DNA of 57,772 nucleotides from Aurantiochytrium sp. KH105 (GCA_003116975.1 BGKB01000248.1:1-57772); one strand, 5' to 3'. Positions 11,075-21,042 are shown, numbered from the stretch's first letter. The notes: generated by a model from the sequence alone, not told the origin. Translations and numbers: made by a program.

Positions 11075-11923
11075 CCTGGGTTGCGATCAGACAAATGACG
11101 CTAATCAACCTTGTGTCCGAGTTTTGCAGTGGCAGCCACAGCCGGCGGCAGGTCAAGTCTCCAGAGTCGAGCTGCGATTCGGGTCTGCTGTCGCGACCAT
11201 GATCTCAAAACTAGCCAGCCAGTCGCGACAGCAGCCATATGGCAGCTGCTGCTGCAGCCAGCTGCAGCTGGCTTCTTGCCGTATCTGCGCTCACCATCAC
11301 GCCAGCTCCGCTCGGCCCGGTCCGGCTCGGCTCGGCTCTGCTCAGCTCTGCTCTGCTCTGCTCCGAACAGCTTCTTCCGAGGCCGCAGCCGGTCAGGGGC
11401 ACGGCCACGGCGACTCGCGGCGGCCGCCTCTTCTGCTTCTGCCTTCCTCCCGTGTTGCCGCTCTGTCGCTGCGCGCGCATGGCCGATAGCCGGCGCGCCG
11501 CCGCTCCGAGACCGCGCGTCTCGCTGCCGCTTCGCAGTCCGAGCCTCGCGATGCGGTTGCCACGGTTGCTGTTGCGGGCCAGCAAGGGCGGCAGCCGTTT
11601 GTTAGTAGTGACCAACAAGCCGGATCGGAGATCGGCAAGATCGACAAGCCAAACTCCTTACCGGATATCCTACCAGTTCCTAGGATAGGAGGACCGAGGA
11701 GACAGCGCGCCACGGCCACGCGACCATGTGCTCAGCTCCGCCTGCAGCTGGTCATACCGAGAGTGTCCTGCTACTGCGTGTGAGCTTCTGCCATAGAGAA
11801 TCGAAAAGCGTTCGTGCCAAGGGTTGGTGATGCGCGAAGCACGAAGGAAGGACGTGGAAGGTAGGCAGACCAGCGGGCTAGCCACCAAAAAAAAACATGA
11901 TTTATTTTCTCTCTCTTTCCTTT
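11075..11923. other. Intergenic region, GC-rich then mixed
   Basis: This is the upstream region of the secreted gene and the downstream region of the MDR dehydrogenase. It includes a CTCGG/CTCTG-rich simple stretch near 11320-11370. Small palindromes occur near 11663-11690. No gene is supported. A homopurine A-run near 11887-11896 precedes the 3' end of the dehydrogenase. Confidence 0.4.
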
Positions 11924-13120
11924 TTAGTTTTCATGATGCAGCAGTAGCTGGACTTTTAGAGCGCCTCGAGCCTTGGCTTTCGTCAGCGCATCGTGAAAGT
12001 CATCAAGATAGAGCACATGGTCCACCATACGCAAGAGCACGGCGCGAAGAGGCGTACTCTCGCGCAAAAGCCGCAGTGCAGGAGCAAAGGGCCCGCAGCG
12101 GCTCCCGAGGACACGAAGCTCCTTGACAACCACGGATGAGCGTGCATCATTCGAGCTCGCAAGCGTCGCCTCGAGACCCGCAGGATCCATTTTGCTTGCA
12201 GAACACGTGGACTTGAGCACGACCGTGCCCAAAGGGCGCGTCAGCTGCACAGCCGCCGCAAAGCCGCCAGGGGTTGCTGTTGCCTCCACGCAGACGTCAA
12301 ACGAGGAAGCGTTCGAGGTAATCGCCTCCGGAGTGCTTTGTACGACTTGCAGACGTGCGCCCGACCACTTTTGCGATGACAAAATGCTCATCTTGGTCTC
12401 GTGGCGTCCAAAGAGGGTCACCGTCCCACTGGCGAGTTGTTCCAGGAGCGCCGCCGCGACCAAGAGGCCGAGTCGGCCATCGCCAATGACAGCGATATTT
12501 ACTCCCTCCCCATCGAGTGTGTCAGACGCGTCCTCCTTGCCAAAGGCCGCCATGTCGGGCGCGAGCTGTTCCGCAACGCGACAGCCGGCTGCCAGAGGCT
12601 CGGCAAAGCACGCGAGCTCATCCGGAATGCTGTCATCCACGCGAAAAAGATTCGCGACGGGTAGCGTCAGCTGTTCCGCAAAGACGCCACCATGGCCAAC
12701 GATGCCTAGGCACTTGCGATGTGGACAATGGTTCCTTGCGGCCACAACAACTTGGTCCCCAGCTGAGGCGCCTGCGGCCGTGGCTTGCGCAGCTCGAGAG
12801 CAGATCGCGCACTTGCCGCACGGCAGGTTAATTTCGCCCACGACGCGATCTCCGACGGTAATCTCTCCACCGTCTCCGCCAGCAATCTGTCCTGCTTTGC
12901 CCGGATTGATCTCGATCACCTCGCCCACGAACTCGTGGCCAAAGACACCCTCGAATCCGCCTTTGTAACCTTCGAGCATTTCGAGGTCCGTCCCACAGAT
13001 TCCTGCGCGTAGCACGCGTACGAGCGCCCACGCGTTGTCGTCGTCCTCCGGCAAGCGTGGCGCGTCGAGGTCATGCTCGACACACGCGCCACGTCCTGGC
13101 CTCAGCGCAACGCCCTTCAT
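11924..13120 (-). CDS. Zinc-dependent MDR alcohol/polyol dehydrogenase-like protein, 398 aa
   Basis: This is a medium-chain dehydrogenase/reductase with a GroES-like N-terminal half and a Rossmann C-terminal half. Predicted catalytic zinc ligands are Cys42 (in AGICGTD), His62 with Glu63 (FGHEFVGEV) and Glu174 (FAEPLAAG). A structural zinc lobe is visible as Cys101, Cys104, Cys107 and Cys132. The gap before the fourth Cys is unusually long, with an Ala/Gly-rich insertion. The NAD(P)-binding turn is GDGRLG at 213-218. The sequence resembles a clade with a CPHR...LGI...H.G.FAE.LTLP signature. The substrate cannot be assigned; members oxidise alcohols, polyols or sugars with NAD(P). No targeting peptide is seen, so it is probably cytosolic. 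The gene is a single exon with a start in good family alignment. Confidence 0.88.
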   Translation of the reverse strand: MKGVALRPGRGACVEHDLDAPRLPEDDDNAWALVRVLRAGICGTDLEMLEGYKGGFEGVFGHEFVGEVIEINPGKAGQIAGGDGGEITVGDRVVGEINLPCGKCAICSRAAQATAAGASAGDQVVVAARNHCPHRKCLGIVGHGGVFAEQLTLPVANLFRVDDSIPDELACFAEPLAAGCRVAEQLAPDMAAFGKEDASDTLDGEGVNIAVIGDGRLGLLVAAALLEQLASGTVTLFGRHETKMSILSSQKWSGARLQVVQSTPEAITSNASSFDVCVEATATPGGFAAAVQLTRPLGTVVLKSTCSASKMDPAGLEATLASSNDARSSVVVKELRVLGSRCGPFAPALRLLRESTPLRAVLLRMVDHVLYLDDFHDALTKAKARGALKVQLLLHHEN

Positions 13121-13534
13121 CTTCGTCAGGCTCGTCCCGAAATTCCCTACCCCACGGACCGGTCACGTCTGCTCCCCTTGTTGCGGTCCTCCTTGTAGCA
13201 GGGTAGACGCAAACAAATGGCGTCGACGCTCTTGCTGTCGCTCTTGCTGCCGCTCTTCGTGACCATGATCTGCATTCGTCTGCATCGCAAGAATGACCTT
13301 CGCACGACCATCGAACCGACTTCGAGCGGCAGCGGGCGGGAGAGCGGCGGCGAGAGGGAAGCACAAGATGGAGGCAGGCGAGCAAAAGGTGGTGCGCATG
13401 ACGGCGTGGACGGGCGCGCGGCGCAGCCGACGCTCAAGGAGCAGGAGGTCGCCGAGCGAAACGTAATCTTTGTGTAAAAAAACAAAAAACAAAAGAAAAA
13501 ACAAGGAATGCTTTTCTTGCTCGAAGATTGATCG

Positions 13535-13780
13535 ATCAGGATCCCCCCAGTTGAACTCGAGGTCGAATTTGCGGTACACTGCAAAGGCTTCATTTGGGGG
13601 TTCGAACAAAAGAACGAGATGGCCTGGCCACCCGCAAGGCGCCACAGCGCGGATAGTTTCACCCCGCACCGATTGCGGCGTCAGGACACAGAACGTCGAC
13701 TCTGGAGCCCGGAGGCAACACTGATTCGGCCTGTCCTCCTTGGGTCTCTACCAGACGGTCTCTGACCGCGTCGATGAGGG
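13535..13780 (-). pseudogene. Short unidentified coding relic with a frameshift
   Basis: Reading leftwards from 13780, one frame gives a plausible peptide (LIDAVRDRLVET..., then PPGSRVDVLCPDAAI). A one-base shift near 13664 continues into RGETIRAVAPCGWPGHLVLLF and FAVYRKFDLEFNWGDP. The composition looks protein-like, but there is no start codon and I do not recognise a family. It could be the decayed end of the kinase relic on its right or an unrelated gene fragment. The stretch 13121-13535 to its left shows only low-complexity A/T runs and GC-rich filler. Confidence 0.3.
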
Positions 13781-14039
13781 TTGCGCTCGGGCAAGAGACA
13801 TTCTTCACTTACGAGTGCCACGCAGTGTCGCGTACTTTGCTGAGTGAAGAAACACGCAAGCGCTTGCCTCACGGGGGACATCAAGCACATCAGCCAGAGC
13901 GCGTCAAGAGAATCTGCTTGCGGTTATGACCACCATGTTGGCCCGCCACAAACGGTTTGGTCGAGATGTGTGGACGTGAATTTCTCAGAGGTCAGAAAGA
14001 ATGAAAAAAAGAAGTTAAAATTTCAAAGTCCCGGTTCGA

Positions 14040-15742
14040 GGCGCTGATCGTAGATGATGCGGACGACGCCGGCATCATCCATAAGAAACCTCTGCGACCA
14101 AGACTTCCTCCTGAACGTCGTCGTCGCCCAGGGCGCTTGAATCGACCGACTCGCCAGCATAGGTGATGGCGACGATGAGGTCACTGAAAATGTGGCGACC
14201 GCTGTGGAGGTTTTACGGCACGTGTGTTTCACAAAAGGAGCGCAGCTCGACGTTGATGTCCGTTTCGTGTCAAAAGGCGAAGACAGCGGTGCGAGTGTCC
14301 TTCAGGGATCTCGACCGGGCTATGACCTTGACGACCGTGTCAACTCCGCCCGTGTCCAGGCGGATCGAGAAGCCATCTTAGCCTTGGAGGAACTGCTTGA
14401 TGACGTCGAGCAGTCCACCGGCGAAGGGGAAATGGAGGTCGCTCTTGAATGGAAGCAGCTCGCGCAGGGCTTCTTTGTCCACAAGTGAGGCGGCGTTGGT
14501 CTGATTGCCAGGTAGAGTGACTCGCCCTCCGCTTACCGTTTACCTCGTGCCGCCGCTGCCGCCAGACCCGAATCTGCGCAATACCTCGGCCCACTCTGGA
14601 GACTCAAACCTGGTATTGGTCTGGCAAATGGTCTTCAAATGGTCGTCGGTGAGCGGCAGGCGCGCCAAGCCAGTCGCGGCACGGTGCAGCATGCACGTGT
14701 AGGCATATCGCGGCGATCCGCGACCCGTACCCGTCGAGTGGAACGCGTTCGAAACGTGCAAGACGTTATCGTGGTCAAGTTTGAAAAACCAAGTCCTGTC
14801 GGTGGTGGAGAGGACGCCGTACTTGCAGAAAGAGCGCAGCATGGAAGCGTAATTTTGTATGATTGGGTAGCGGAAAAGCACAGAACTTTCCCGGTCGGAT
14901 AGTTTCTCGCCCATTTCCCAATAGTCGACGAGGTCGTCGCAGACCAGCTCCCAGGCATGGTTCACCGCTTCCTTGGCCTCGTCGAGGGAAGCAGACGTAC
15001 CTTGCATCCATGCCTGGGCAATTTCGACTAACTCATCTTCAGTGAGAGCATAAGGAAATTTCCCGGGCGAGTTGTGCTCATGCACGAGGAAGCGCGCGCG
15101 GACCAGGAATTCCGTGACGAGAAGACCAGCTTTGTCTCGCTCAGTGGCAGTGCCCACTTCTCGAGTCCACACCATGTCCACCTGGTGTCCGATACCCGCC
15201 GACGCGAGGTCATAAACGATATGAAAAGGCGTTCACCCGTTCGGCGACGTCTCAGAAGAACGTGCTATCACATGGCCCCACGCTGAGCTCGCGAATTGGC
15301 CAATGAAGCGAAAATATGCATTTACCTCATCAAGCTTGATGACATCCCTTTTATTGGTTATGAACAAAAGCTCCACGACGGGGACGTCGCCGAATCCAAC
15401 CTCCTGCCCGAATGAATCCCATCCGACCTCGTCGTAGAAATCCTGCCAGCCGGTCACACGCTTGGGAAAGAGGTCGAGGCGAGCTTGCACGCCGCTCTGT
15501 TGCGCAAAACCTCCGCGGCTTCGCGACGAGGACTGCGAGCTTGTGCGGCGTCTCGAGAGAACTTCATTGTTGAAAAAGTCGGGACTATTTTGCTCAACGT
15601 CTTGCATCGACTGCCTAACCTCTGCCTCGAAGAGGTCAACCATCGAGGCCTCTTCCATCGGCACGTCGCGGAGGACCTCAGCGAACGGCTTCTTGGACAA
15701 CATCGCGCTCTTTTTCTCCCACGCACGGGTGCGCGGTTGCAC
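14040..15742 (-). pseudogene. Disabled Crinkler/FunK1-type protein kinase gene
   Basis: One minus-strand frame runs from an ATG at 15742 to about 14090. It is interrupted by in-frame stops at 15235-15233 (TGA), 14542-14540 (TAA), 14380-14378 (TAA), 14272-14270 (TGA) and 14215-14213 (TAA). A frameshift follows near 14085. The reconstructed order resembles fungal/oomycete FunK1- or CRN-associated kinases. It has a variable N-terminal region, then a YGVLST.DRTWFFK block (about 14800), an ATP-lysine-like TVVKVIARS stretch (about 14310), a hinge-like ITYAGESV (about 14150) and DDAGVV...D.RLE at 14050-14085, equivalent to the HDAGVVH.D.RLEN catalytic loop. Family assignment is from memory of motifs, not from a search. 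Alternative: introns hide some stops, though no GT-AG pair I tried keeps the frame. Confidence 0.55.
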
Positions 15743-16807
15743 CCTTTCCTTTTTTTCTTGTCGACGCGCGCGCCCAAGCCCCCTGCTCCATGTCTCGTTT
15801 GTCGCTCTGGTTCCGCAGTCAAAACGAGAAAACTCGTCGTTCTAGGGCTTGGGTTAGGTTTGGAGGCAAGCGCTGCTCCGCGATTAGCGCAACCCAATAT
15901 TCGGCTCCACACGTGCTCCAGTGTGTCTCCCACTCAGCAAGCACTGACTTTAAAGCGCATATTACCCTTTCGTTGTTCATCCCCGCACCGCCTCCTCTCA
16001 GTTTCCCCTCACCCCCACTGGCCTCCACGCAGAGGCATTCTTCTCGAAGGTGCCGCCCTCACTTTCCATTCGTCTCCATATAACGTCCTAATTAGCACCC
16101 GGGTAGTGGCCAGTGGAGGCGCGGAGGCGGCGCCTCTAGGCCGCCAGAAATGGTTGGCTCGAGGGCCTATACATGGCTGTCCTCCGTGTCTGGAAGCACA
16201 GACAGTTAGGCCATTCCCGACTTGCGCGGCCGCGGCGCAAGTGCAGCGCGGCGGCCGCAAGTGGGCCTGGCCGCGCGCAAAGGGCTCTATTCCGCCTCGC
16301 CGAGACGGGTATGGGAAAAAGGGAGGGGAAAGGCCGCTTCGGGTCGACCGACAGCCAGGCAGGCAGAGCCAGGGAGGCACTGGCGAGCGAGCCAGCAAAG
16401 CGCTTGCCTGCAACGCCCGGGAGAGAGAGTCGCGCGCGCGAGCGAGCGAGGGAGACGGAGCGAGCGAGAGAGCCGAGCGTCGCGAGGTAGAGCGCACGGG
16501 CTCGTGCGCCGCGGCGACCAAGGGAAGGCAAGCACGTGAGGCGGACGGCCGGCCGGCCGGTCACTCTCTTGTGTGATCGATCTGGAGCGCGCGCGCGCCA
16601 AGGACGCTCGTCATCACGCCCCTCGGCGACTGCATGACGGTGGATGAGCGTATCGAGGAGAGGATACGGAAGCGTGACGAAGACTGTTTTCGCGGCTCGT
16701 AATCTTTGACGAGGCCAAGATCCGGCGCCAAGAGCAGCCCACCACACACACAAGCATAACAAGGACGACAGTTATATCCTCACGAGAAGTGGCGACCACC
16801 TGCCAAG
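15743..16807. other. Divergent intergenic region upstream of eIF5
   Basis: About 1 kb lies between the kinase relic (-) and eIF5 (+). The segment 16200-16560 is very GC-rich, with repeated NotI-like GCGGCCGC cores and GAGCGAGC tracts. A TTATATCC element lies about 35 bases upstream of the eIF5 ATG. Long overlapping frames here are low-complexity Arg/Ala-rich and are not considered genes. Confidence 0.4.
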
Positions 16808-18286
16808 ATGGCTACCACGCTCAACATTAACGGGTCGGATGACCCCTCGTACCGGTACAAGATGCCCAAGCTCGTCGGCAAGATCGAGGGCCGCGGTAAC
16901 GGCATCAAGACCGTCATCGTCAACTGCTCTGACATTGCCCAGGCCCTGCACCGCCCCACGGCGCAGGTAACCAAGTTCTTTGGCTGCGAGCTCGGCGCCA
17001 TGAGCCGCTACGAGGAAAAGGCTGACCGCGCCATCGTCAACGGTGCTTTCGAGACCGCCGACCTGCAGGAGCACCTCTTCAAGTACATTCAAAAGTTTGT
17101 GCTCTGCGGAAGCTGCCACAACCCCGAAACCAACCAGGTCATCAAGGGCAAGAAAAAGTCTGCCGTCATTTGGCTGCACTGCATTGCCTGCGGCGCAGAC
17201 TCCGAGGCCGACAACGCACACAAGCTCTGTACCGCCATCATCAAGGACGCAGCTGCGAACCCGGATACCTCGACCCGCAAAAAGGACCGCAAGAAGAAGG
17301 ACAAGAAGGACGACGGTGAGGCCGGCGGCGACGGTGACGAGGAGTCCGTCACGGGCTCGATCTCTTCTGCCGACAAGCGCGCCAAAAAGAAGAAGTCCAA
17401 AAAGGAAAAGAAGGAGAAGAAGTCCAAAAAGGATAAAAAGGCCAAAAAAGAAAAGAAGGAAAAGAAAAAGGCTGCCGCTGCCGCTGCTGCCGATTCTGCT
17501 TCTTCTACCGAGGATGAGGATGGTGATGACGGTGACGATCTCGCTGGCCAGATGGACGTCCTCACCATTGCCGACGCCGCCGCGCTCGAGGACTCGGTCG
17601 AAAAGCTTCGCGCCGCCGTCGCCGAGAACCCCAAAATGACCTCGGACGATGTGGTCAAGAAGGTTCTCGAATACCAGACGAACTGTGCTCTGCGCAAGAT
17701 CGACGCTATTGCCATCATGTACTACGCTGTCGTCGCCGACCAGCCACCTACGGCCATCAACAAGTATATGGACGGTCTCGCCCTTCTCGCGCAGACCGAG
17801 GAGCACCAGCTCGAGGTCCTCTCTTGCGTCGAGGAGTCCGTCGCTCGCGCCGAGGATGACGCTAAGCGCTCTGTTGCGCTCAAGATCGTCCCTCTCGTCA
17901 TCAAGGCCCTCTACGACGAGAATGTGGTCGAGGAGGAGGTCATTCGCAAGTGGCACAAGGGCGTGCTCATCCCCAAGCATGTCCGCGTTGTTGTCGACGA
18001 CGCTACTGCTGACGCCGTCAAAACGAACGCCGCGCCCATCGTCACCTGGCTCGAGACCGTCGAGGAGGATTCTGACGATGAGGATTCCGATGATGAGGAT
18101 GGCGACGAGGACGAGGATGATGATGCCGTTGCCACGGCTGCTGCCGCATCCGCCCCAGACGCTCCTGGCGCCGAGGCCAATGGAAATGGTGTCGATACTT
18201 CGGACCCGTCCAGCATCTTTGGCTCTGTCAATGTCGAGGACGACACTGACAGTGAGAGCGACACGGACGATGACGACGACGCTTAA
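16808..18286 (+). CDS. EIF5: Translation initiation factor eIF5, 492 aa
   Basis: eIF5 is the GTPase-activating protein for eIF2 and a scaffold of the 43S/48S pre-initiation complex. The N-terminal domain carries the conserved DPSYRYKMP segment; Arg16 is the expected GAP arginine finger. The eIF2beta/eIF5 fold follows (VGKIEGRGNGIKT...ALHRP...KFFGCELG), with a CX2C...CX2C zinc ribbon at about 100-125 (CGSC and CIAC). A Lys-rich linker (about 155-220, K-box like) is followed by an acidic spacer and a C-terminal W2/HEAT domain (about 250-415), ending in an aromatic/acidic box. A further acidic tail of Asp/Glu/Ser makes the protein somewhat longer than the usual 400-430 aa. It is a single exon with a good ATG context (CCAAGATGGC). 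Confidence 0.97.
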   Translation: MATTLNINGSDDPSYRYKMPKLVGKIEGRGNGIKTVIVNCSDIAQALHRPTAQVTKFFGCELGAMSRYEEKADRAIVNGAFETADLQEHLFKYIQKFVLCGSCHNPETNQVIKGKKKSAVIWLHCIACGADSEADNAHKLCTAIIKDAAANPDTSTRKKDRKKKDKKDDGEAGGDGDEESVTGSISSADKRAKKKKSKKEKKEKKSKKDKKAKKEKKEKKKAAAAAAADSASSTEDEDGDDGDDLAGQMDVLTIADAAALEDSVEKLRAAVAENPKMTSDDVVKKVLEYQTNCALRKIDAIAIMYYAVVADQPPTAINKYMDGLALLAQTEEHQLEVLSCVEESVARAEDDAKRSVALKIVPLVIKALYDENVVEEEVIRKWHKGVLIPKHVRVVVDDATADAVKTNAAPIVTWLETVEEDSDDEDSDDEDGDEDEDDDAVATAAAASAPDAPGAEANGNGVDTSDPSSIFGSVNVEDDTDSESDTDDDDDA

Positions 18287-18930
18287 ATGACTGACTTCCA
18301 TGTGGCTTATCTACCTCTATCCTTCACTTCGCCCGTACCTCTTTAATGAAAAAATCAAGGTCGCGACCACCTCTTCCTCTTCACTCGCACTGCGGCTTTC
18401 TTTTTCTTCTTTATCAAAAAGCAAAATGATCCAAAGGAAATTAGCCTATTTTTTGGTTTTAGATCATCTGATGATGCTCTGCTCGGCTTTCCACGCTATT
18501 TCGGCTGAAAAAAAAAACTCTGCAGAGGTGCTCGCGCGATTGACCCCGCGCGTGCGCTTTGGCAGATCAGCATTCACACGCGCTAAGCTAGCGATAGTTC
18601 GTGCCTGCCGGGTCTTTCCTTCGCGCGCTCTACATGTACGTATTCGCGGCCACGCACAAAGTCAAGTTCAACTTCCGCCAAGTTTGTCGAGTCGCGAAAA
18701 TAAAGGGCCCAATAATCTCTGTGCTGCTGCATGCTGTGCTTACCTCTTTTGGTGTCAAGGTAATCTTGATCTCATCGTGACGGGCATCGTAGGAATGATT
18801 CTTCTGTGACAACATCCATTCGTGCCTTGTTGCAACAACCCCAAAAGCTCTCGCCAAAATTGCCATCGCGTGCGCGTGTACACACACGCACATCATAAAA
18901 AGAAACAGGACGATCATTTACTAATATCTG
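18287..18930. other. Convergent intergenic region eIF5/GlyRS
   Basis: This is the 3' flank shared by eIF5 (+) and the glycyl-tRNA synthetase (-). AT-rich stretches near 18340-18500 are probably UTR. I see no gene or RNA here. Confidence 0.4.
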
Positions 18931-20376
18931 TTAGTGCTCTGCAAAGGCCCGTTGTAAGCCGGTCAGATTCATCGACATCAGCTCACTTGCAGCGATGCGC
19001 ACTTGCGCCATCGAGTCACGGTCTCGCACGGTAACCTGACCCGTGGATGGCGCGTCGTAATCAACCGTGACGCAGTATGGCGTTCCAATTTCGTCGTACC
19101 GGCGATACCGCTTGCCAATGCTTCCACTGCTCGTCTCCAAGACAATGCTGAGATGAGGCGACGCTGCACGAAGGTCGCGCACAAGCTGCTCGCTCATGCC
19201 ACGCTGTTCGGCATTGTTCTTGACAAGGGGCATCACTGCCAGCGTGTATGGCGCAATCGAGGGCTCAAACCCAAGAACAGTGCGTTTCTCCTCTCTGTCG
19301 GGCGCCCCGTCGCCTCCAGGAGTGATTACAGTTTCCTCTCGGAAAGCATCGCACAGCACGGCGAGCACGAGACGATTGAGACCGAGAGCTGGCTCAATGA
19401 CGGTTGGCACAAATGACTTGCCGCCACCTGGCTCGCGATACTCCACGCCATGGCAAGAGAGGTCATATGTGCCACGGTTGGCAAAGCCCCAAAGCTCGCC
19501 CCATCCAAACGGGTACTTGAACTCAATATCCGTCGTGCGTCGCGCATAGTGCGCCAGCTGGCTCGCATCGTGCTCGCACAGACGCACGCTCTCGGGCCGA
19601 ACGCCAATGGTCCCATGAAGCCACGAGAGACCCTCGGCAAGCCAATGATCGAACCACTGCTCGGCCTCCTCGTCCCTGCAGAACCACTGGAGCTCCATTT
19701 GCTCAAATTCTCGGGTGCGAAAGAGAAACTGGCCCGGCGTCACCTCGTTACGGAACGCTTTGCCCACTTGTGCAATCCCCAGAGGTAGCCTTGGCTGAGC
19801 CGTCTTGGTGTAATTTCCAAAGTTCAAGTACGTGCCTTGCGCCGTTTCGGGCCGGAAAAAAGCGGCGGCGCCATCTTCCACAACGGGGCCCACGAGCGTC
19901 TCAAACATGAGGTTAAAGTCTCTCACCTTGGACACTTCTTCGCCCCATGGTTGGAGTTTACCACATGGGCACTTTCCGTTCGAGAGCGCCTCTCGCATGG
20001 CCTGCCTGCTCGTCTCGTCGTTGCCTTCCACCTCACAGAGATGGTCGGCTCGATACCTTTTGCCGCAATTCCGACAGTCTACGAGTGGGTCTGAAAAGTT
20101 CTGCAAATGACCCGACTTTTCCCAAACCACGGGAGGTAGCATAACCGACGAGTCGAGTCCATAGCAGGCGTTCTGCTCCGTCACAAAGCGCCGCCACCAG
20201 CTTTGTTCAATGTTTCGCTTGAGCAGCACGCCCAGGGGCCCAAAGTCGAAGCTATTTGCAAAGCCTCCATGGATGTCGTTACTCGCGAACACGAATCCCC
20301 GCGTTTTGCACAGCCGCACGATCTCCTGCAGGTCCTTGGCCCCTCGCGCGGCCGACGTCGCGGCGCGTCCCGACAT
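18931..20376 (-). CDS. Glycyl-tRNA synthetase, bacterial alpha2 type, 481 aa
   Basis: This class II aminoacyl-tRNA synthetase charges tRNA-Gly. Motif 1 region: GFVFASNDIHGGFANSFDFG followed by PLGVLLK. A zinc-knuckle-like CRNC...C.C follows. Motif 2 is FRNEVTPGQFLFRTREFEQM, and motif 3 is EPALGLNRL. The C-terminal anticodon-binding domain ends with GKRYRRYDEIGTP and TVRDRDSMAQVRI. The wording of motif 2 and of the C-terminal domain matches the bacterial homodimeric GlyRS (as in Mycobacterium or Thermus), not the longer eukaryotic cytosolic enzyme, which has a WHEP domain. I chose the ATG at 20376, the first Met in frame after an upstream stop. The start MSGRAATSAARGAKD is Arg/Ala/Ser-rich and could be a short mitochondrial presequence, so an organellar role is possible but unproven. 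Confidence 0.93.
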   Translation of the reverse strand: MSGRAATSAARGAKDLQEIVRLCKTRGFVFASNDIHGGFANSFDFGPLGVLLKRNIEQSWWRRFVTEQNACYGLDSSVMLPPVVWEKSGHLQNFSDPLVDCRNCGKRYRADHLCEVEGNDETSRQAMREALSNGKCPCGKLQPWGEEVSKVRDFNLMFETLVGPVVEDGAAAFFRPETAQGTYLNFGNYTKTAQPRLPLGIAQVGKAFRNEVTPGQFLFRTREFEQMELQWFCRDEEAEQWFDHWLAEGLSWLHGTIGVRPESVRLCEHDASQLAHYARRTTDIEFKYPFGWGELWGFANRGTYDLSCHGVEYREPGGGKSFVPTVIEPALGLNRLVLAVLCDAFREETVITPGGDGAPDREEKRTVLGFEPSIAPYTLAVMPLVKNNAEQRGMSEQLVRDLRAASPHLSIVLETSSGSIGKRYRRYDEIGTPYCVTVDYDAPSTGQVTVRDRDSMAQVRIAASELMSMNLTGLQRAFAEH

Positions 20377-20411
20377 GGCCTCGTTCCCGCGAACCTCGCG
20401 CTCCACGAACC

Positions 20412-20459
20412 CTTTGCCAGCTTTGCCAGCTTTGCCAGCTTTGCCAGCTTTGCCAGCTT
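20412..20459. repeat. 9-bp tandem repeat, about five copies
   Basis: The unit CTTTGCCAG repeats five times plus a partial copy, just upstream of the GlyRS start codon. On the minus strand it is in frame with GlyRS and would read Ala-Gly-Lys repeats. However, an in-frame TAA lies immediately upstream and no ATG lies between, so it is probably 5' UTR or promoter. Confidence 0.9.
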
Positions 20460-21034
20460 AACGCGTATGGGTTGCAGCGCTCGTTCACTTTTGCGCCCCG
20501 TCCCGCCCCGCCCCGAGCTCCTCTCCTCGCGCGCCCGTCGCTCGCTCGCCCTTGGTTTGCCCCTGCGCCCAAAGCCCCCAGCTTCTTCTGCCTCTGGCTT
20601 TGCTTGGCTCCTCGCTGTCAGCCCAAAAAATTATTCACTGTGTCAAGCGAGGTGTCAAAAGGAAAAAAGTCAACCTCAACTAAGCACAGCAGGCAAGGCA
20701 TCTTGACAAAAAAACAAACAAAAAAAGGCTTAGCAAAGAGGACGAGGCCAATGTGGGACATCCAGCGTACCGCTTCGCGACCGAAAGTTGAAAGTCGGAC
20801 GACAGAAAGGCCAAGCAAGGTGCAAAAACTTCTGACTTTCCCCTATTTGTTTTTCGTCCTTCCCCGAGAACTCTCAAAGCATTGCAAGGCGTCCTGCTGC
20901 ACCTGTATCACAATTTCTCCGAAGGTTAAAATATAATAACTATCCTTCGGGAAAATATGACTTACCCTCGGGGTAACTATTTTCTCCGTCGCCATCGCGT
21001 CGCGCCGTGACCACTCAAAGAAAGCTTGCAAAAG

Positions 21035-21042
21035 CATAAAAG
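21035..21042 (+). promoter_or_regulatory. TATA-like element of RRM protein gene
   Basis: CATAAAAG lies about 54 bases before the ATG of the RRM gene. The same octamer occurs at 36024-36031 upstream of the cytochrome c heme-lyase gene. Suggestive only. Confidence 0.3.

Noticed and set aside
13590..13615. GGTTCGAA-like tRNA T-arm
   Set aside because: No matching acceptor stem or anticodon arm surrounds it. The same was true for similar strings near 14030 and 30238.
14493..14542. Short GT-AG intron that would remove the TAA in the kinase relic
   Set aside because: Splicing GTAAAC...CAG joins the flanks out of frame, whereas unspliced DNA keeps the frame. A nonsense mutation is therefore the simpler reading.
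15485..16576. 363-codon open frame on the plus strand
   Set aside because: It overlaps the kinase relic antisense and then runs through GC-rich promoter DNA. No domain is visible.
16772..18301. 509-codon open frame on the minus strand
   Set aside because: It is antisense to eIF5. Leu/Val/Phe-rich stretches are the complement of the Lys- and Asp-rich linkers.
20377..20406. GTG start extending GlyRS by ten codons
   Set aside because: Nuclear genes use ATG. The first in-frame ATG at 20376 gives a family-sized protein.
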